A stretch of 64,000 bases of DNA. It comes from Melitaea cinxia (taxonomy: Eukaryota > Arthropoda > Insecta > Lepidoptera > Nymphalidae). A program made the position numbers and the translations under genes. The notes under the pieces are model-generated. The model was not told the DNA's origin. It searched no databases and was given only the letters and a program-made list of their open reading frames with translations. Positions 1 through 9,976 of the stretch are shown here, piece after piece. The DNA is taken from NCBI RefSeq assembly GCF_905220565.1, contig NC_059402.1, positions 8,743,501 to 8,807,500 on the forward strand, written 5' to 3'. How positions within the stretch are numbered: position 1 is the stretch's first letter; each line of letters begins with the position of its first letter.

Positions 1-720
1 GTTATCTTAACATATATAAACCAACTACTAGCTGTGTGACGCAATAATTTATTAGATAATACATTCAAAAATAAATACGTTTAAAACTGTGGTTATTACA
101 AACGACATATTACTGCCGTACAATATTTTCGTTCCAGAATTTGGGGATCAGCACTGGAGAACAGCAAAACAAGGACCGTGGGACACGGCCTACACAGGAT
201 GGCCGAGTCTTATCAAGTATTCAATAGTCGCTCAACGATTATGACGTAGTTAATATTAATTGTTATGATATAGCTTAGTAATTACATATTGTATTAATTT
301 CTTAAATCAATAATTATTATTCTTATTTATAATTATATTCGTTTAACATTATAAATGTAAGTTAATCAATAATTAGCTTTGATTTGACACATCGATAAAA
401 TTGTATAAAAAGGGTAGATAATCATTTTAAGCATTCATTATTATTCGACTTGTTAACAACGTTACGCTGTTCAAAAATATAGACAGATTGTGGTAATCGC
501 CTTGGCTATTTTAATTTAGAAACCCACCAGTGTTTTACACGGTACTAAATCATATCTTGGATTGAAGTCTGGGCTAGGTAATGCAAGTCTCGCATGTGTT
601 CTAATTGTGGCATGCGGCCACTGACGTAACGGGTTAGAAGACGGTTGAGTGACCGCAGAGTACGTACTAATCGCAATCCCGGAAAGTAATCAGTTGTACG
701 ACACAGACAGTAGTACAAAG
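1..720. other. AT-rich DNA, no gene recognised
   Basis: No ORF with recognisable content and no repeat family that I could place. A somewhat GC-richer patch at about 140-215 and another at about 590-680 stand out from the AT-rich background, but neither shows coding or RNA signatures. Confidence 0.5.
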
Positions 721-730
721 TTGTACGTTA

Positions 731-976
731 TATGACTAGCCCGTCGGCGCAGTTTATACTTTGTACTGCTTTATGCTGCACGGGTTGCGAGTTCGATTCC
801 CGCCTGAGTCTGAGTGTTATATTTGTATTTTTTATTATTATTATATATGTATTATTTCTATGTATATTTATCAAAAAAAAAATAGCTATAATAGTCGGCT
901 GTTACCTTATACTAAGCATTAAGTTGCTTACCATAGGAACGATCGTATGTGGTCGTCTGATATTATAAGATATTGT
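731..976 (+). mobile_element. tRNA-derived SINE (lepidopteran type)
   Basis: The head has a pol III A-box-like segment (GTCGGCGCAGTTT, about 741-753) and a close match to a B box (GAGTTCGATTCCCGCC, about 789-804), with tRNA-like spacing. The body then runs into a LINE-like AT-rich tail with TATATGTAT-type repeats, ending near 976. This is the common lepidopteran SINE architecture in which a tRNA-like promoter is joined to a tail that a LINE can mobilise. The 78-codon ORF over it (732-968) is not a gene. A 6-bp TTGTAC occurs on both sides (721-726 and 973-978), which may be a short target duplication but is weak. It is unlikely to be a functional tRNA, because the acceptor stem does not pair. 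Confidence 0.75.
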
Positions 977-1797
977 ACATAACTCAATATTTTCTTACTT
1001 CTTTAAAACATATTTCCATTATTTCTTGTCTAACCAACTTTTAATTTTGTTGTTTTACAACTTTGTTTATTTCAATAACGTCAAAATTTTTTTTACTGAA
1101 TACGATTATATAATGATTTTTTTAAAGTTGTCATTGAGCGCCTGAAGTTAATATTTTTTACGTAAGATTGTTTTATAAACTTTAACAAAGCGATTAAAAC
1201 GTTTAACTTCGAATTGTGTTCGAATTTGTTAATTGCGAAAAAAAAAAGTTGCTAAATATCATTGAAATGAACTAATATGATATATTTATTATATGTCTGT
1301 TTAGTGACCATCTGTTACAAACGGTCTCATTGTCATATATCTGTCTCGGGAAATGTTTGGAGCTAAATCCGTTAAATTTGTTGTCGGTGGATAATTTCCC
1401 TTATTCGTTATCAGATAATTATAACAACAACCAGTACGTGCTCTCCTAGTCATGGTGGAGAAATCAACAAGGATAAATGTCCAGAGCAAATCGAATCTTT
1501 GTTTAAAGCAAAATATCTTATCCGAACAGGAATCGAAGTGGAGTTACCAACTGTTGCCTAAATACTTTTTATAAAACGATTTATCAAAGTGACTACTTGA
1601 ATAAACCCGCAATAAACGCCTACTTATGAGTAGAATATTAAAGCTTTTTATTTCATAATTCAAAATTTCACCGTTATTAATTTACTGTAAATAATACTAG
1701 CAATTAAATTCTTATCAAAAATTTAATAAACCCAAACGTCATAGTAGTCATTCAAATTTTTTACTGAAATAAACACACTGACAAACTAAAAATGATA
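977..1797. other. AT-rich DNA, nothing recognised
   Basis: Unique-looking AT-rich sequence with homopolymer runs. The short minus-strand ORF at 1301-1489 has no recognisable motif. Confidence 0.4.
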
Positions 1798-2121
1798 TCT
1801 ATACAAATAAAAAAAATTGGAGTGTCTGTTTGTAATATTAAAATGACAGCTTTTTACTAAATGCATATGGATATATACACGGTAAATATACCAATACAAC
1901 ATTTTTTTAAATTTTTGTCTGTCTGTCTGTCTGTTTGTTCAGACTTATCTTTGAAACGGCTGGGTCGATTTGGACGAGACTTTCACTGGCAGATAGCTGA
2001 TGTAATAAGGAGTAACTTAGGCTACTTTTATCTTAGAAATTTATTTATTTTATGACTCTGCGAACTGAGCAATAACTTTTTTATTAAATTCCACGCGGAT
2101 GAAGTCGCGAGCACAGCCAGT
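1798..2121 (+). mobile_element. Helitron-like non-autonomous element
   Basis: It starts with TC (TCTATACAAATAAAAAAAAT) and ends in GAGCACAGCCAGT, a one-base variant of the CAGCTAGT end typical of Helitrons (CTRR-T), next to an A/T target. Inside is the usual run of (TCTG)n at about 1918-1934, followed by a conserved body (CGGCTGGGTCGATTTGGAC, AGTAACTTAGGCTAC, CACGCGGATGAAGTCGCGAG). It has no coding capacity. A second copy of the same family lies inverted at 3454-4147 and helps define the internal sequence. The class call (Helitron rather than another non-autonomous element) rests on the TC start and the CTAGT-like end. Confidence 0.65.
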
Positions 2122-2384
2122 AATAAAATAATCCACATTAGCTTCAATGCAAAGTATTAACATTCGAACAACGCAAAAAGAGTCGTTAAAAATTCGTGTA
2201 GGTGGATTCGTTAAGCAAATCTCGACTCGTAATCGGTTTTTCATCATGAATATGGTGTAAGGCTGATTAAATTTCGTTTTCGTTCTCTGTGCACAGTTAA
2301 TCTTAATGAGCTTACGGCGAATGCATTCTGTGATATAATTTAGCCTCTGTGAACATAGATATGCAGGTGATTTTATTAGTAAAA

Positions 2385-2711
2385 ACTAGCTGCTGCCCGC
2401 GACGTCGTCTGCGTGAACGCTATAAAGCACCAAAAATACCTACGATTATACCTTTTAAAATAACATTCATTTACCCGTTTCTTCTTTACATTTCATATCT
2501 ACAGAACATGCAGTCATAAAAGGAGACTGTATTTTGTAAAATTAATCTTCAAAAAGTGCTTATTTTCAGCCTGCTTTGAATAAATGACTTAATCCTAAAA
2601 ACTACAAATTTTGGCTTCGATATAGATTGTAGATCACACCCCAAGTAAAACTCTTAAAAAACTATTCAATGTACAGTTTTGACTTTCCTACCATTTTATT
2701 ATATGTATAGA
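2385..2711 (-). mobile_element. Helitron-like non-autonomous element
   Basis: Read on the minus strand it starts TCTATACATATAATAAAAT at 2711 and ends GCAGCAGCTAGT at 2385, giving both the TC start and the CTAGT end. The 5' part (AAAATGGTAGGAAAGTCAAA and the segment with TTGGGGTGTGATCTACAATC) is closely shared with the copy at 26341-26789, so both are the same subfamily, but their 3' parts differ. No protein is encoded. Confidence 0.65.
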
Positions 2712-2994
2712 TGTTAATTATTTTTGGTTCGTAATCTTTTACATTTTTTACATACTAAATTGACCAATTACGGTAAAAAATAGAATAGTGGTAGTTTTTC
2801 GTTACTAGGTATATTTCATATCGTATCTAATACAATATTATAATTGAAACTCTGTTTCGAACATTTTTCGCATGCATGTGCGATAAATAGGTACTTTTAA
2901 GAAGAGTGCATTAAGGGCGTTATGAACAAAATGTCGAAGTATAATCAACTAATTACTATTGATACAAATCGATAATTTCACTAGTAAATATTGT

Positions 2995-3222
2995 AGGAGA
3001 CCCTCTCCTGCTCGCCCTGTAGTTTGGTATAATAATATTTTTTCAGTGCATTTTCACAACTTTTCTGGCAAGCACATTAACGTGACATCAGATTGTCGGC
3101 TATAACGATGCTATTAAGATTAAAAAAAAATAAAAATTAATTGTGCTACATTCCTTTTACTTTCACACTTTTTATGGACAATTTTTTGTCTGAAATAAAT
3201 GATTATTATTATTATTATTATT
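2995..3222 (+). mobile_element. Possible LINE 3' end with (ATT)n tail
   Basis: The segment ends TTTTTGTCTGAAATAAATGA followed by (TTA)n at about 3199-3221. A polyadenylation-like AATAAA next to a short simple repeat is a common 3' end of lepidopteran LINEs. There is no coding sequence left, and the upstream limit is a guess. Confidence 0.4.
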
Positions 3223-3453
3223 TCACGTTAAAATAACTCAGTACATTTAATAAAATTGTGATAGTGCGATTTGAATCCGTGTTGCAAAAGACGAGTTCGT
3301 AGTCATAACCGCAGGGCCAGATAAAACATTAACTGCTTTATTGAAACTGTGGTTACGTACATATATGCAGCAATTGTAATTTTATCATAGAAACAAAGTG
3401 AAAATACCTAAAAATATGTATCGAATCATTTATATTAACTATTTATATTTCAA

Positions 3454-4147
3454 AATAGCTGTGCCTGCGACTTCGTTCGCGTGGAATTTAACAAAAAGTT
3501 ATGGTTCTATTCGCGGAGTTATAAATTAAATAAATTTCTAAAACATAATTGTATTTGCTCGCAAACGAAAAAAAACCGACTTCAATTACATCGACAAGTA
3601 ATACAACGTAGATCGACGAAAAAATAGTCAAGTAACTACGCGTTATCAAAGACTACTCAAAAAGTAGTTATCAGATCTCGATAGAATTTAAATGTGACCA
3701 CATGATAAACACCAGCTTTCGATTAAATTAAAAATTATCAAAATCGATACATCCAGTAAAAATTATGCGGATTTTCGAGAGTTTCCCTCGATTTCTTCAT
3801 GGTACCAAACTAGGGATATCTCCTTTCCAACAAAAAATAATTAGCAAAATCGGTATATCTAGTAAAAAGTAATGTGGTATAATACAACGTAGGTCGACGA
3901 AAAAGCGTCAAGTAAAACCGCATTATTAGATATAGCTCGAAAAGTAGTAGTTAGATCTCAAATAAATTTAAATGGGACCAAATGATACACACTACCTTTT
4001 GATTTAATTTTTTTTAATCAAAATCGGTCCACCTAGTCAAAAGTTCTGAAGTCACATACATAAAAAAATACAGTCGAATTGAGAACCTCCTCCTTTTTTG
4101 GAAGTCGGTTAAAAAGTAGCCTAAGTTACTCCTTACTATATCAGTTA
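3454..4147 (-). mobile_element. Helitron-like element, interrupted by a repeat insertion
   Basis: Minus-strand copy of the 1798-2121 family. Its 3' end (GCAGGCACAGCTAT) is at about 3454-3470. The part up to about 3544 matches the reverse complement of 2030-2121. Similarity resumes at about 4112-4147 (AAGTAGCCTAAGTTACTCC, matching 2008-2030 on the other strand). Between the two halves lies a complete AACCGACTTC-family repeat. The 5' part beyond 4147 is replaced by an RTE fragment. The Helitron-like element is therefore the oldest layer of this stack. Confidence 0.65.
3546..4112 (+). repeat. AACCGACTTC-family repeat, copy 1 (complete)
   Basis: It begins with ATAATTGTATTTGCTCGCAA, reaches AACCGACTTC at 3574-3583, and ends with GAAGTCGGTT at 4101-4110, the inverted complement of the first. 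It is inserted into a Helitron-like element whose two halves can be aligned, so the boundaries are well set. Internally it is dimeric: a module starting ATACAACGTAG(A/G)TCGACGAAAA occurs at about 3601 and again at about 3882. There is no ORF. I infer a non-autonomous, MITE-like mobile element. The autonomous partner is not visible here. Confidence 0.75.
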
Positions 4148-4150
4148 TAA

Positions 4151-4736
4151 ATGACCAGCTCTCTGCCACTTCAACTTGCTAATTCTGTGTGCTATGTCGG
4201 TTACTTTCGTTCTCTCGCGGATAGTCTCATTTCTAATCCTATTTTTGAGAAAAACCCCAAGCATAGCCCATTCTATTGCACGTTGAGCGACTTTAAGCTT
4301 GTGGACCAGTCCCTTCGTCAGTGTCCAAGTCTCAGCTCCGTATGTTAACACAGGCAGGACGCATTGCTCGAAGACTTTTGTCTTCAAGCATTGCGGAATC
4401 TTCGAAGTGAAGACTCGACGAAGCCTGCCAAACGCCACCCAGCCCAACCGAATCCTCCTATCGACCTCCTTCTCGAAGTTGTTGCGGCCTAGTTTGATAG
4501 TATGGCCTAGGTAAATATAATCCTGAACAACTTCGAGAAGAGTACTATACACCGATACTGGTCTCGGTATGACTTGGTTGTTAAACATAACTTTCGTTTT
4601 GTCCAAGTTCATACGGAGACCGACACGTTGGGAAGCCTCGCTTAGGCCGATAGTTTGGCAGTGGGCTGGTCATTTGTGTCGCAGAACCGATGGCCGTTGG
4701 AGCAGACGGGCCCTGGAGTGGAGACCGCGTCTTGGC
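4151..4736. pseudogene. RTE LINE fragment with internal (5') inversion
   Basis: Positions 4151-4655 match the minus-strand coding sequence of the full-length RTE at 39213-42460. The open frame 4145-4612 (-) covers the C-terminal third, from NLDKTKVMF to KLKWQRAGHL. Positions 4656-4736 match the next piece of the same element but in plus orientation (WQWAGHLCRRTDGRW...WRPRLG). The overlap is an inverted 17-18 bp: ATGACCAGC... at 4151 and its complement ending at 4673. Such 5' inversions are known from twin priming of LINEs. The 3' terminus of the element is missing on the right, so a later deletion or rearrangement must also have occurred. The copy is non-functional: it has no endonuclease and no catalytic FADD. 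Confidence 0.8.
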
Positions 4737-5811
4737 CACGCGGACATGATTTATACCAAAACTATCTGTAATACAAACTCAAAAATTATGAAACTAATTC
4801 TAAAAACTATTTTACTAGGAGAATGCTACGTAATCACTGTTTTTTATAGGCTAATTTTTAACAGACCTTCATTTTTACCTTTGAAAACACTATTTTTTTA
4901 AATTCAATTATACAATAGATGTAAACTTTAGGAAAAATTAATAAAAAAATGATAAAGAGTGTTATAATACAAATCAAAAATGTAATGATGGAACGCGGTA
5001 GATTTGCTACAGAACAATGTCCATCGCACAATCAGTGGATAAAAGGAAATATTGTCTTGCAAGTGAAACATCATTTTTCGATAAAATTCAAATTAATAAG
5101 AAGTACCTACCTACATACAGCATGGGCACATATTAATATTTTTATAAATTGAAACTATAATATTTGCACATAAGCACATAAGAAGTAATCTCGCTCATAA
5201 TAAAGACGAGGACAAGACAAGACATTTTTGTTATAACTTTTGCCAAAAGTAAAAAGCTGAAAACCTTAAAAAAAACACACACACACACACACGTTTAAAA
5301 AGAAACGATTTTCTTTTAATCCAATATAACAGACTACTCCGTGGGGACAGATAACGCGTGTTTTTGTTTCAAGTGATACATTGTAGTCTGACATGGGTAA
5401 CATTATGCTAAACTTTTTTATTGAGAGACACTCATAAACCAGGTTGGCGTTTTATTCAGACCGCCACAGAGTAAACGAATTACTACAGAAAATTAAATTT
5501 TCCGACAGCAATATGTCACATCTTTGTGTACATTTGTGAAACTACAATGCACATGCACTTCCACCCAGATCGCGAAAGCGTTTAGACGTGCTTTCTGTGC
5601 TCCTCAGTTTTATTTATATAACATTCACTTCGTTCACCGTCGATTTCGACTTCGATGTCGACCGCGGCAACGATCACGTCAACTACGAACTTACACAAAC
5701 TTATACGGTAATCTACAAAAAATGCAGCGTCAAACAAGAAGCTCATTTACTAGCAACAATTTGAAGCATACATATTTTGATACAGATGTCTCTAAGCTAG
5801 AATAACAGTCA
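4737..5811. other. AT-rich DNA with an (AC)n microsatellite
   Basis: No recognisable gene. A short (AC)9 microsatellite lies at 5275-5292. The 93-codon ORF at 5524-5805 is arginine-rich with no known motif. It could be an eroded upstream part of the LINE remnant that follows, but I cannot show this. Confidence 0.4.
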
Positions 5812-6205
5812 TGCTCGCCGCAGCCATTTACCAGTCAACGGACTAAGAGACGAAGAGACACTTGTGAAGAACATAATTATAGATATTTTTAAAGAGGAAA
5901 TGCGAGAGATGTTTTCTTGTGTAACCAAAACTTAGTATTGAATAAATTTATCCAACAAACTAATACAGAGATTGAGAAATCTATAAAGCTTTTATCTGCT
6001 CAATATGGTGATAACATTAGTAAGAGAATTTTTAGAAAGGGAACGCAAGCATAATTTACTACAAATTACAATACTTTAAACAAAACGAAAGGATCACGAA
6101 AAAATCTAAAATCCACTGCTGTTGAAATCAGGAACATACCGATGAATAACAGTAAAGACTCCAAGTCCGATGAAGAAAATTGTGACAGATTGAACAGAAG
6201 TTGAC
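5812..6205 (+). pseudogene. LINE ORF1-like (coiled-coil) remnant
   Basis: Frame-broken translation gives pieces such as EETLVKNIIIDIFKEEMREM, then after a stop NKFIQQTNTEIEKSIKLLSA, and after another frame change KSTAVEIRNIPMNNSKD. A charged, heptad-like region followed by a (S/T)xxxEIRNIP motif is the pattern of ORF1 (gag-like) proteins of lepidopteran CR1/Jockey-type LINEs. Stops and frameshifts make it a clear pseudogene. It lies upstream of an R1-like 3' end in the same orientation, but the two look like different families. Confidence 0.55.
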
Positions 6206-6399
6206 ATTAACAAATTGGGAAATTATAAATGACTATATGTTGTGTCAATTTTTAATGAAGATCCCATTCTATTAATTATGTTAGCTACGTTTACCAGATT
6301 TGTATTATTTATAATGTGCAAATTGTCTTCTTTTTAAAATTATTGATAATTTTGGCATAGGTACTACGTATCATGTTCATAAACTCATCACAATCACTG

Positions 6400-7130
6400 T
6401 CTAAAATGGCGGACCTAAAGGAGGAAGCACCTCTTTACCAAGAGGTCGTAGAGGTGGAGGAGAGCGGCTAGTGAAGTCTGGAGGATCCAGAGGTGAGCGA
6501 GGAGCTCGAGGCGGCAATTCGGGTCTTTCTACGAAGCTGAGTTGAAAGAAGAGACGGTACGGTTACGTTCCGCTCGGCACATTTTTGATCGGGCACGGCT
6601 ATCCGCTATCTGTGCCGAGTGCAGGGGCGGGATCGGACGTCGGAGTATCATCACTCCGACGGATCGGACGTCGTTGCCGAGGACATGGCAGAGCACACGC
6701 GCGCGATCTGTCCAGCGTGGAACAAGGAACGCGTTGCCTTGATGACTGTCATCGGGCAGGATATCTCACTGCCGGCTTTGAGTGTCATCAGCAATGAGGA
6801 GAATTGGAACGCTGTTTTCACCTTCTGCAGTGACGTTATGCGGCGGAAGGAAGTGGCAAAACGGAATTGAGAACAAAATCCGAACTTGCTATCTATTCGT
6901 CTTGGATGGTGCGGTCAGCGACGCAGGGCTTACCTGGCCAATCTGCCATCGTAATGATGGATGGGACCTTAATGTTCGAGGAGACCTCTCCGAAGTTGCT
7001 TATTACGACGGGCTCTAGTATGGACGAACGCCGGCGAAACGACTAGAAGAAGGATCATCCCAGGGGTATTAGTCGATGCAAGTCCGACATGCCTGAGCTG
7101 GAAGCTTCCATAACTGATTTCCTCTGGATC
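6400..7130 (+). pseudogene. R1-like LINE, C-terminal ORF2 and 3' UTR remnant
   Basis: The open frame from 6619 to 6867 reads EDMAEHTRAICPAWNKERV, then SLPAL and NWNAVFTFCSDVMRRKEVAK. This matches the C-terminal end of R1-clade ORF2 proteins, where a Cys/His zinc-knuckle-like motif (CxxC...H...C) precedes an arginine-rich tail. Here the first two cysteines appear replaced (YHHSD), so the motif is damaged. The block is clearly GC-richer than its surroundings (about 6400-7100) and ends in an A-rich run near 7130. The region 6400-6600 probably belongs to the same element but is too eroded to translate. There is no reverse transcriptase domain. Confidence 0.65.
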
Positions 7131-8962
7131 AACAAAAAAAAGGAAGTCGTTTTTCCAGTTAATAAAAAAGACAAAATTTAACAAAACCGGAATTATACTG
7201 GCAGATAAATTCAAATTGTATACACAATTGATAAAGGCCTAATGATCGGAATAATTTTATTTTTAATCAGTAAAGATAATACGTCTTATCAAAAAGTAAT
7301 AAGCAATGCATAGACGCAACACAGATGCATCAGAAGTGGCATTCCGTTCCGGTACCGCTACGGCGACCGCGTACAACTAGGCTTCCGAGAAATCCTACTT
7401 CATTTACCTCGCCTCTTTTCACCTCGGTATGCGACTTGAAATTACAGTTTGATTGTTGTACGCAGCTTAGTATCTCTTGATAATAGCGGGTTATTACCTA
7501 TTGAACAAAAACACGCAGTTTCGTGTAATCACAGTGAATTCATTTTTTTAACTAGATAACGTAAGGTGCAATACGTAAGAGAAAATATTTTTTATAATTT
7601 ATGTAGATTTTTTTTATTTACTTAATCTGCAGAGAGTTATATAGACTTTATATTTCTACTAGCCCGAAGAAAAGCAGTGTTTCAATACCTTGTCGTTCAT
7701 AAAAAAGTCATACAAGAATGATTCATAGAAGAATAGGATAGATTTTGAAAGACAAATATTTATATTCATACAACTTTCAGACAAATCTTTCGTGTGCGTT
7801 AGAGTATAAACAGAAACATAGGCGTAGCGTGCATTTCATATAGACAGAAAGGCACTGCCTACCTTGTCATGTTACTAAAAATGATATATAAAACATGAAC
7901 ATTATATATTTTTGAAAAAGACATAAACCATAATCCGCTTCAATTGAAAAACCCGCCATCATATAGGTATGCGATATCAGTGCTTCGCGCGAATCGAGGA
8001 CGGGCCTTTTATGAATCTTTTGCCTACAATCGCTAACAAAATGTTAGCAATGACAGTAGGACATTATATAATCCTACAATTTTATAATGTCGCGCATCAT
8101 ATGGAATACGAACAAAGTATTGTGTTTTTAACATTGGTCGGTTTAACAATGACAGTAGGCACAGCCTAAGAATAACCTGTCAAATCAAATTGTCTTGAAT
8201 TCGAAATATGACAAGGTAAAACATAAAGAATTCGATACGGTTTTTACCAATAATTATGATTTTTGACACGGTCGCATAATCGTATCCGCCATCCGAATTA
8301 TTTCACAGAGTAATATTATGACAATTCATGAATTCACTTTGAATTTTTCGTTTGTGCGTTCTTGTTTTTAGCGACAATATTAATATATTAGTGATGAATA
8401 AGTGTACTTGTGAAATATGTAACGGAGATGTATGTTTGATGAAAGTAAATAGTGCATCCAAATTCAACACGTTCGATTTTACGGATAAATTAAAAATTGT
8501 TCAGGCCTATCGATATAAATAATACTGACGATATAATTTTTCATTTATTAATAAATAAACAAGTACTTTCATTAAGCATACAATTTCGTAACTAATTAAT
8601 AGTGTTCAATCAATGATTTCCTATGTTTGACACAAATGAAAACATCAGAGTGCCGGTCTTATGAGGTCACAGTCTATCCTGTAACTGATTTGTTTGATAA
8701 GTATCTGTTGGTTGCTGTACGTGTATTTGTATGCCTGCATTATTATAAGTATAAATGCACTTTACGTTTCCAATAATTTACTTGTCTGTTCTTAAAATTA
8801 TCTAAAAGTCTCTATTCCCAACGAAATTGAAATAAATTAAGAAAAAATAAGTAAAGTAGGTGCAGTGTGGCTGATCATATTTTTTTGACTGCCTACCCTG
8901 TCTAAAAACTTTATGCATGCCATTGAACATATGTATATATTTACATGAAATATTTGGTCTTA
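7131..8962. other. AT-rich DNA, nothing recognised
   Basis: No supportable gene or repeat. The short ORF at 7969-8169 has no motif. A 15-base phrase (AACAATGACAGTAGG with one mismatch) recurs at about 8047 and 8147, which may be chance. Confidence 0.35.
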
Positions 8963-9976
8963 TCTACATATATAATATATAAAAATGAATATTTTCCTAT
9001 ATGTCCTTTATAGAATCATAAACTATGCATTTGATCATGTCCCCGAGTAGAAATTTTTTCGTCTTCCTTAGAAGGACTGGACCGGGCATGTCTGATCTGG
9101 ACGGGATAAGGTATATAACGCAGAAGATATGTCTCGACCTGATCAGGATAAGATGAGATTTCCTGATCGGGTCCAGATCAGAAAATCTCATCTCATCCTG
9201 ATCGGCCAGTTCGGTCCGGTCCTTTTAAAAAACACGAATGTATATTTTTGAAAAAATTGTTTAATAAAAAAAAAAGCGAATTGATATTATAAATATGTTA
9301 CTTAACATTATTTGTGTCCGTTTATTTTTGCCAAAGCATTATTTGTTTATGTTTTTACTTTAAATATCAATTACTTTTATTTATTTTTATATTATTAATT
9401 AACTATTGTTTTTAATTAAATTTTATTTATTAATTACTAATTAACTACTTCTTACTACTTACGACTGCTCCACTGTGTCGAAATGGACTCCCTGCTACTG
9501 TCATGATAACTGTATATGTACTAAGTGCGCTTAAAAACATTGATAGGGCGATTCAGTCTCAGTTCGCGTAATTTATTTCAGGCTATCCTGATCTGGACAG
9601 GACCGGGTACTGATCCAGTATGCCTTACCATACTTGATAATATTTTACATCAGGCTACCCTGATCTGGACCGGACCGGGTCCTGATCCAGTATGCCTTAC
9701 CATACTTGATAATATTTTACATCAGGCTGTCCTTATCTGGACCGGACCGGGTCCTGATAGAGCTTGCCGGATCTGGCATGCCTCATTCTATCCTAATCCG
9801 GTCCAGATACATGATCTAGTTGAGCCTGACCTTTTTTCTAGTCGGGTCATGATCTTCAGCATAGTGTTTTGTGCAAAGGTTACAAATGTCAGAGGAGGTT
9901 TGGCAGGAGGTTTAGAGGATGTCAGAGAAAAAAAAAACTAAAAAAAACGTAGCAACGCGCGCAATGGACAGCTAGT
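8963..9976 (+). mobile_element. Helitron-like element carrying a minisatellite
   Basis: It starts TCTACATATATAATATATAA at 8963 and ends GCGCGCAATGGACAGCTAGT at 9976, flanked by A on the left and T on the right. This fits a Helitron with TC start, a GC-rich palindromic run near the 3' end, and a CTAGT end. The interior holds two blocks rich in GATC and GGACC words (about 9060-9230 and 9580-9860), separated by an AT-rich stretch. No Rep/helicase ORF is present, so it is non-autonomous. The 138-codon ORF at 9525-9941 is a by-product of a 72-bp tandem repeat being a multiple of three. Confidence 0.6.
9581..9796 (+). repeat. 72-bp tandem repeat (3 units)
   Basis: Units begin with GGCT(A/G)(T/C)CCT at 9581, 9653 and 9725. 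The first two are nearly identical over 72 bp (only a few differences). The third diverges after about 45 bp. Each unit contains the near-palindromic phrase CTGATCTGGACCGGACCGGG. It sits inside the Helitron-like element. Internal minisatellites are known in Helitrons. Confidence 0.85.

Noticed and set aside
3262..3330. Minus-strand tRNA-like stretch (GCGGTTATGACTACGAACTC ... GGATTCAAATC)
   Set aside because: It resembles a SINE head, but boxes are degenerate and no body or tail could be linked, so it is not listed as a feature.
5524..5805. 93-codon arginine-rich ORF
   Set aside because: No motif. It lies next to an ORF1-like LINE remnant and is probably decayed element sequence or chance.
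9525..9941. 138-codon ORF with repeated LIWTGPGPDPVCL blocks
   Set aside because: It is open because a 72-bp tandem repeat within a Helitron-like element is a multiple of three. No known domain and no coding signal.
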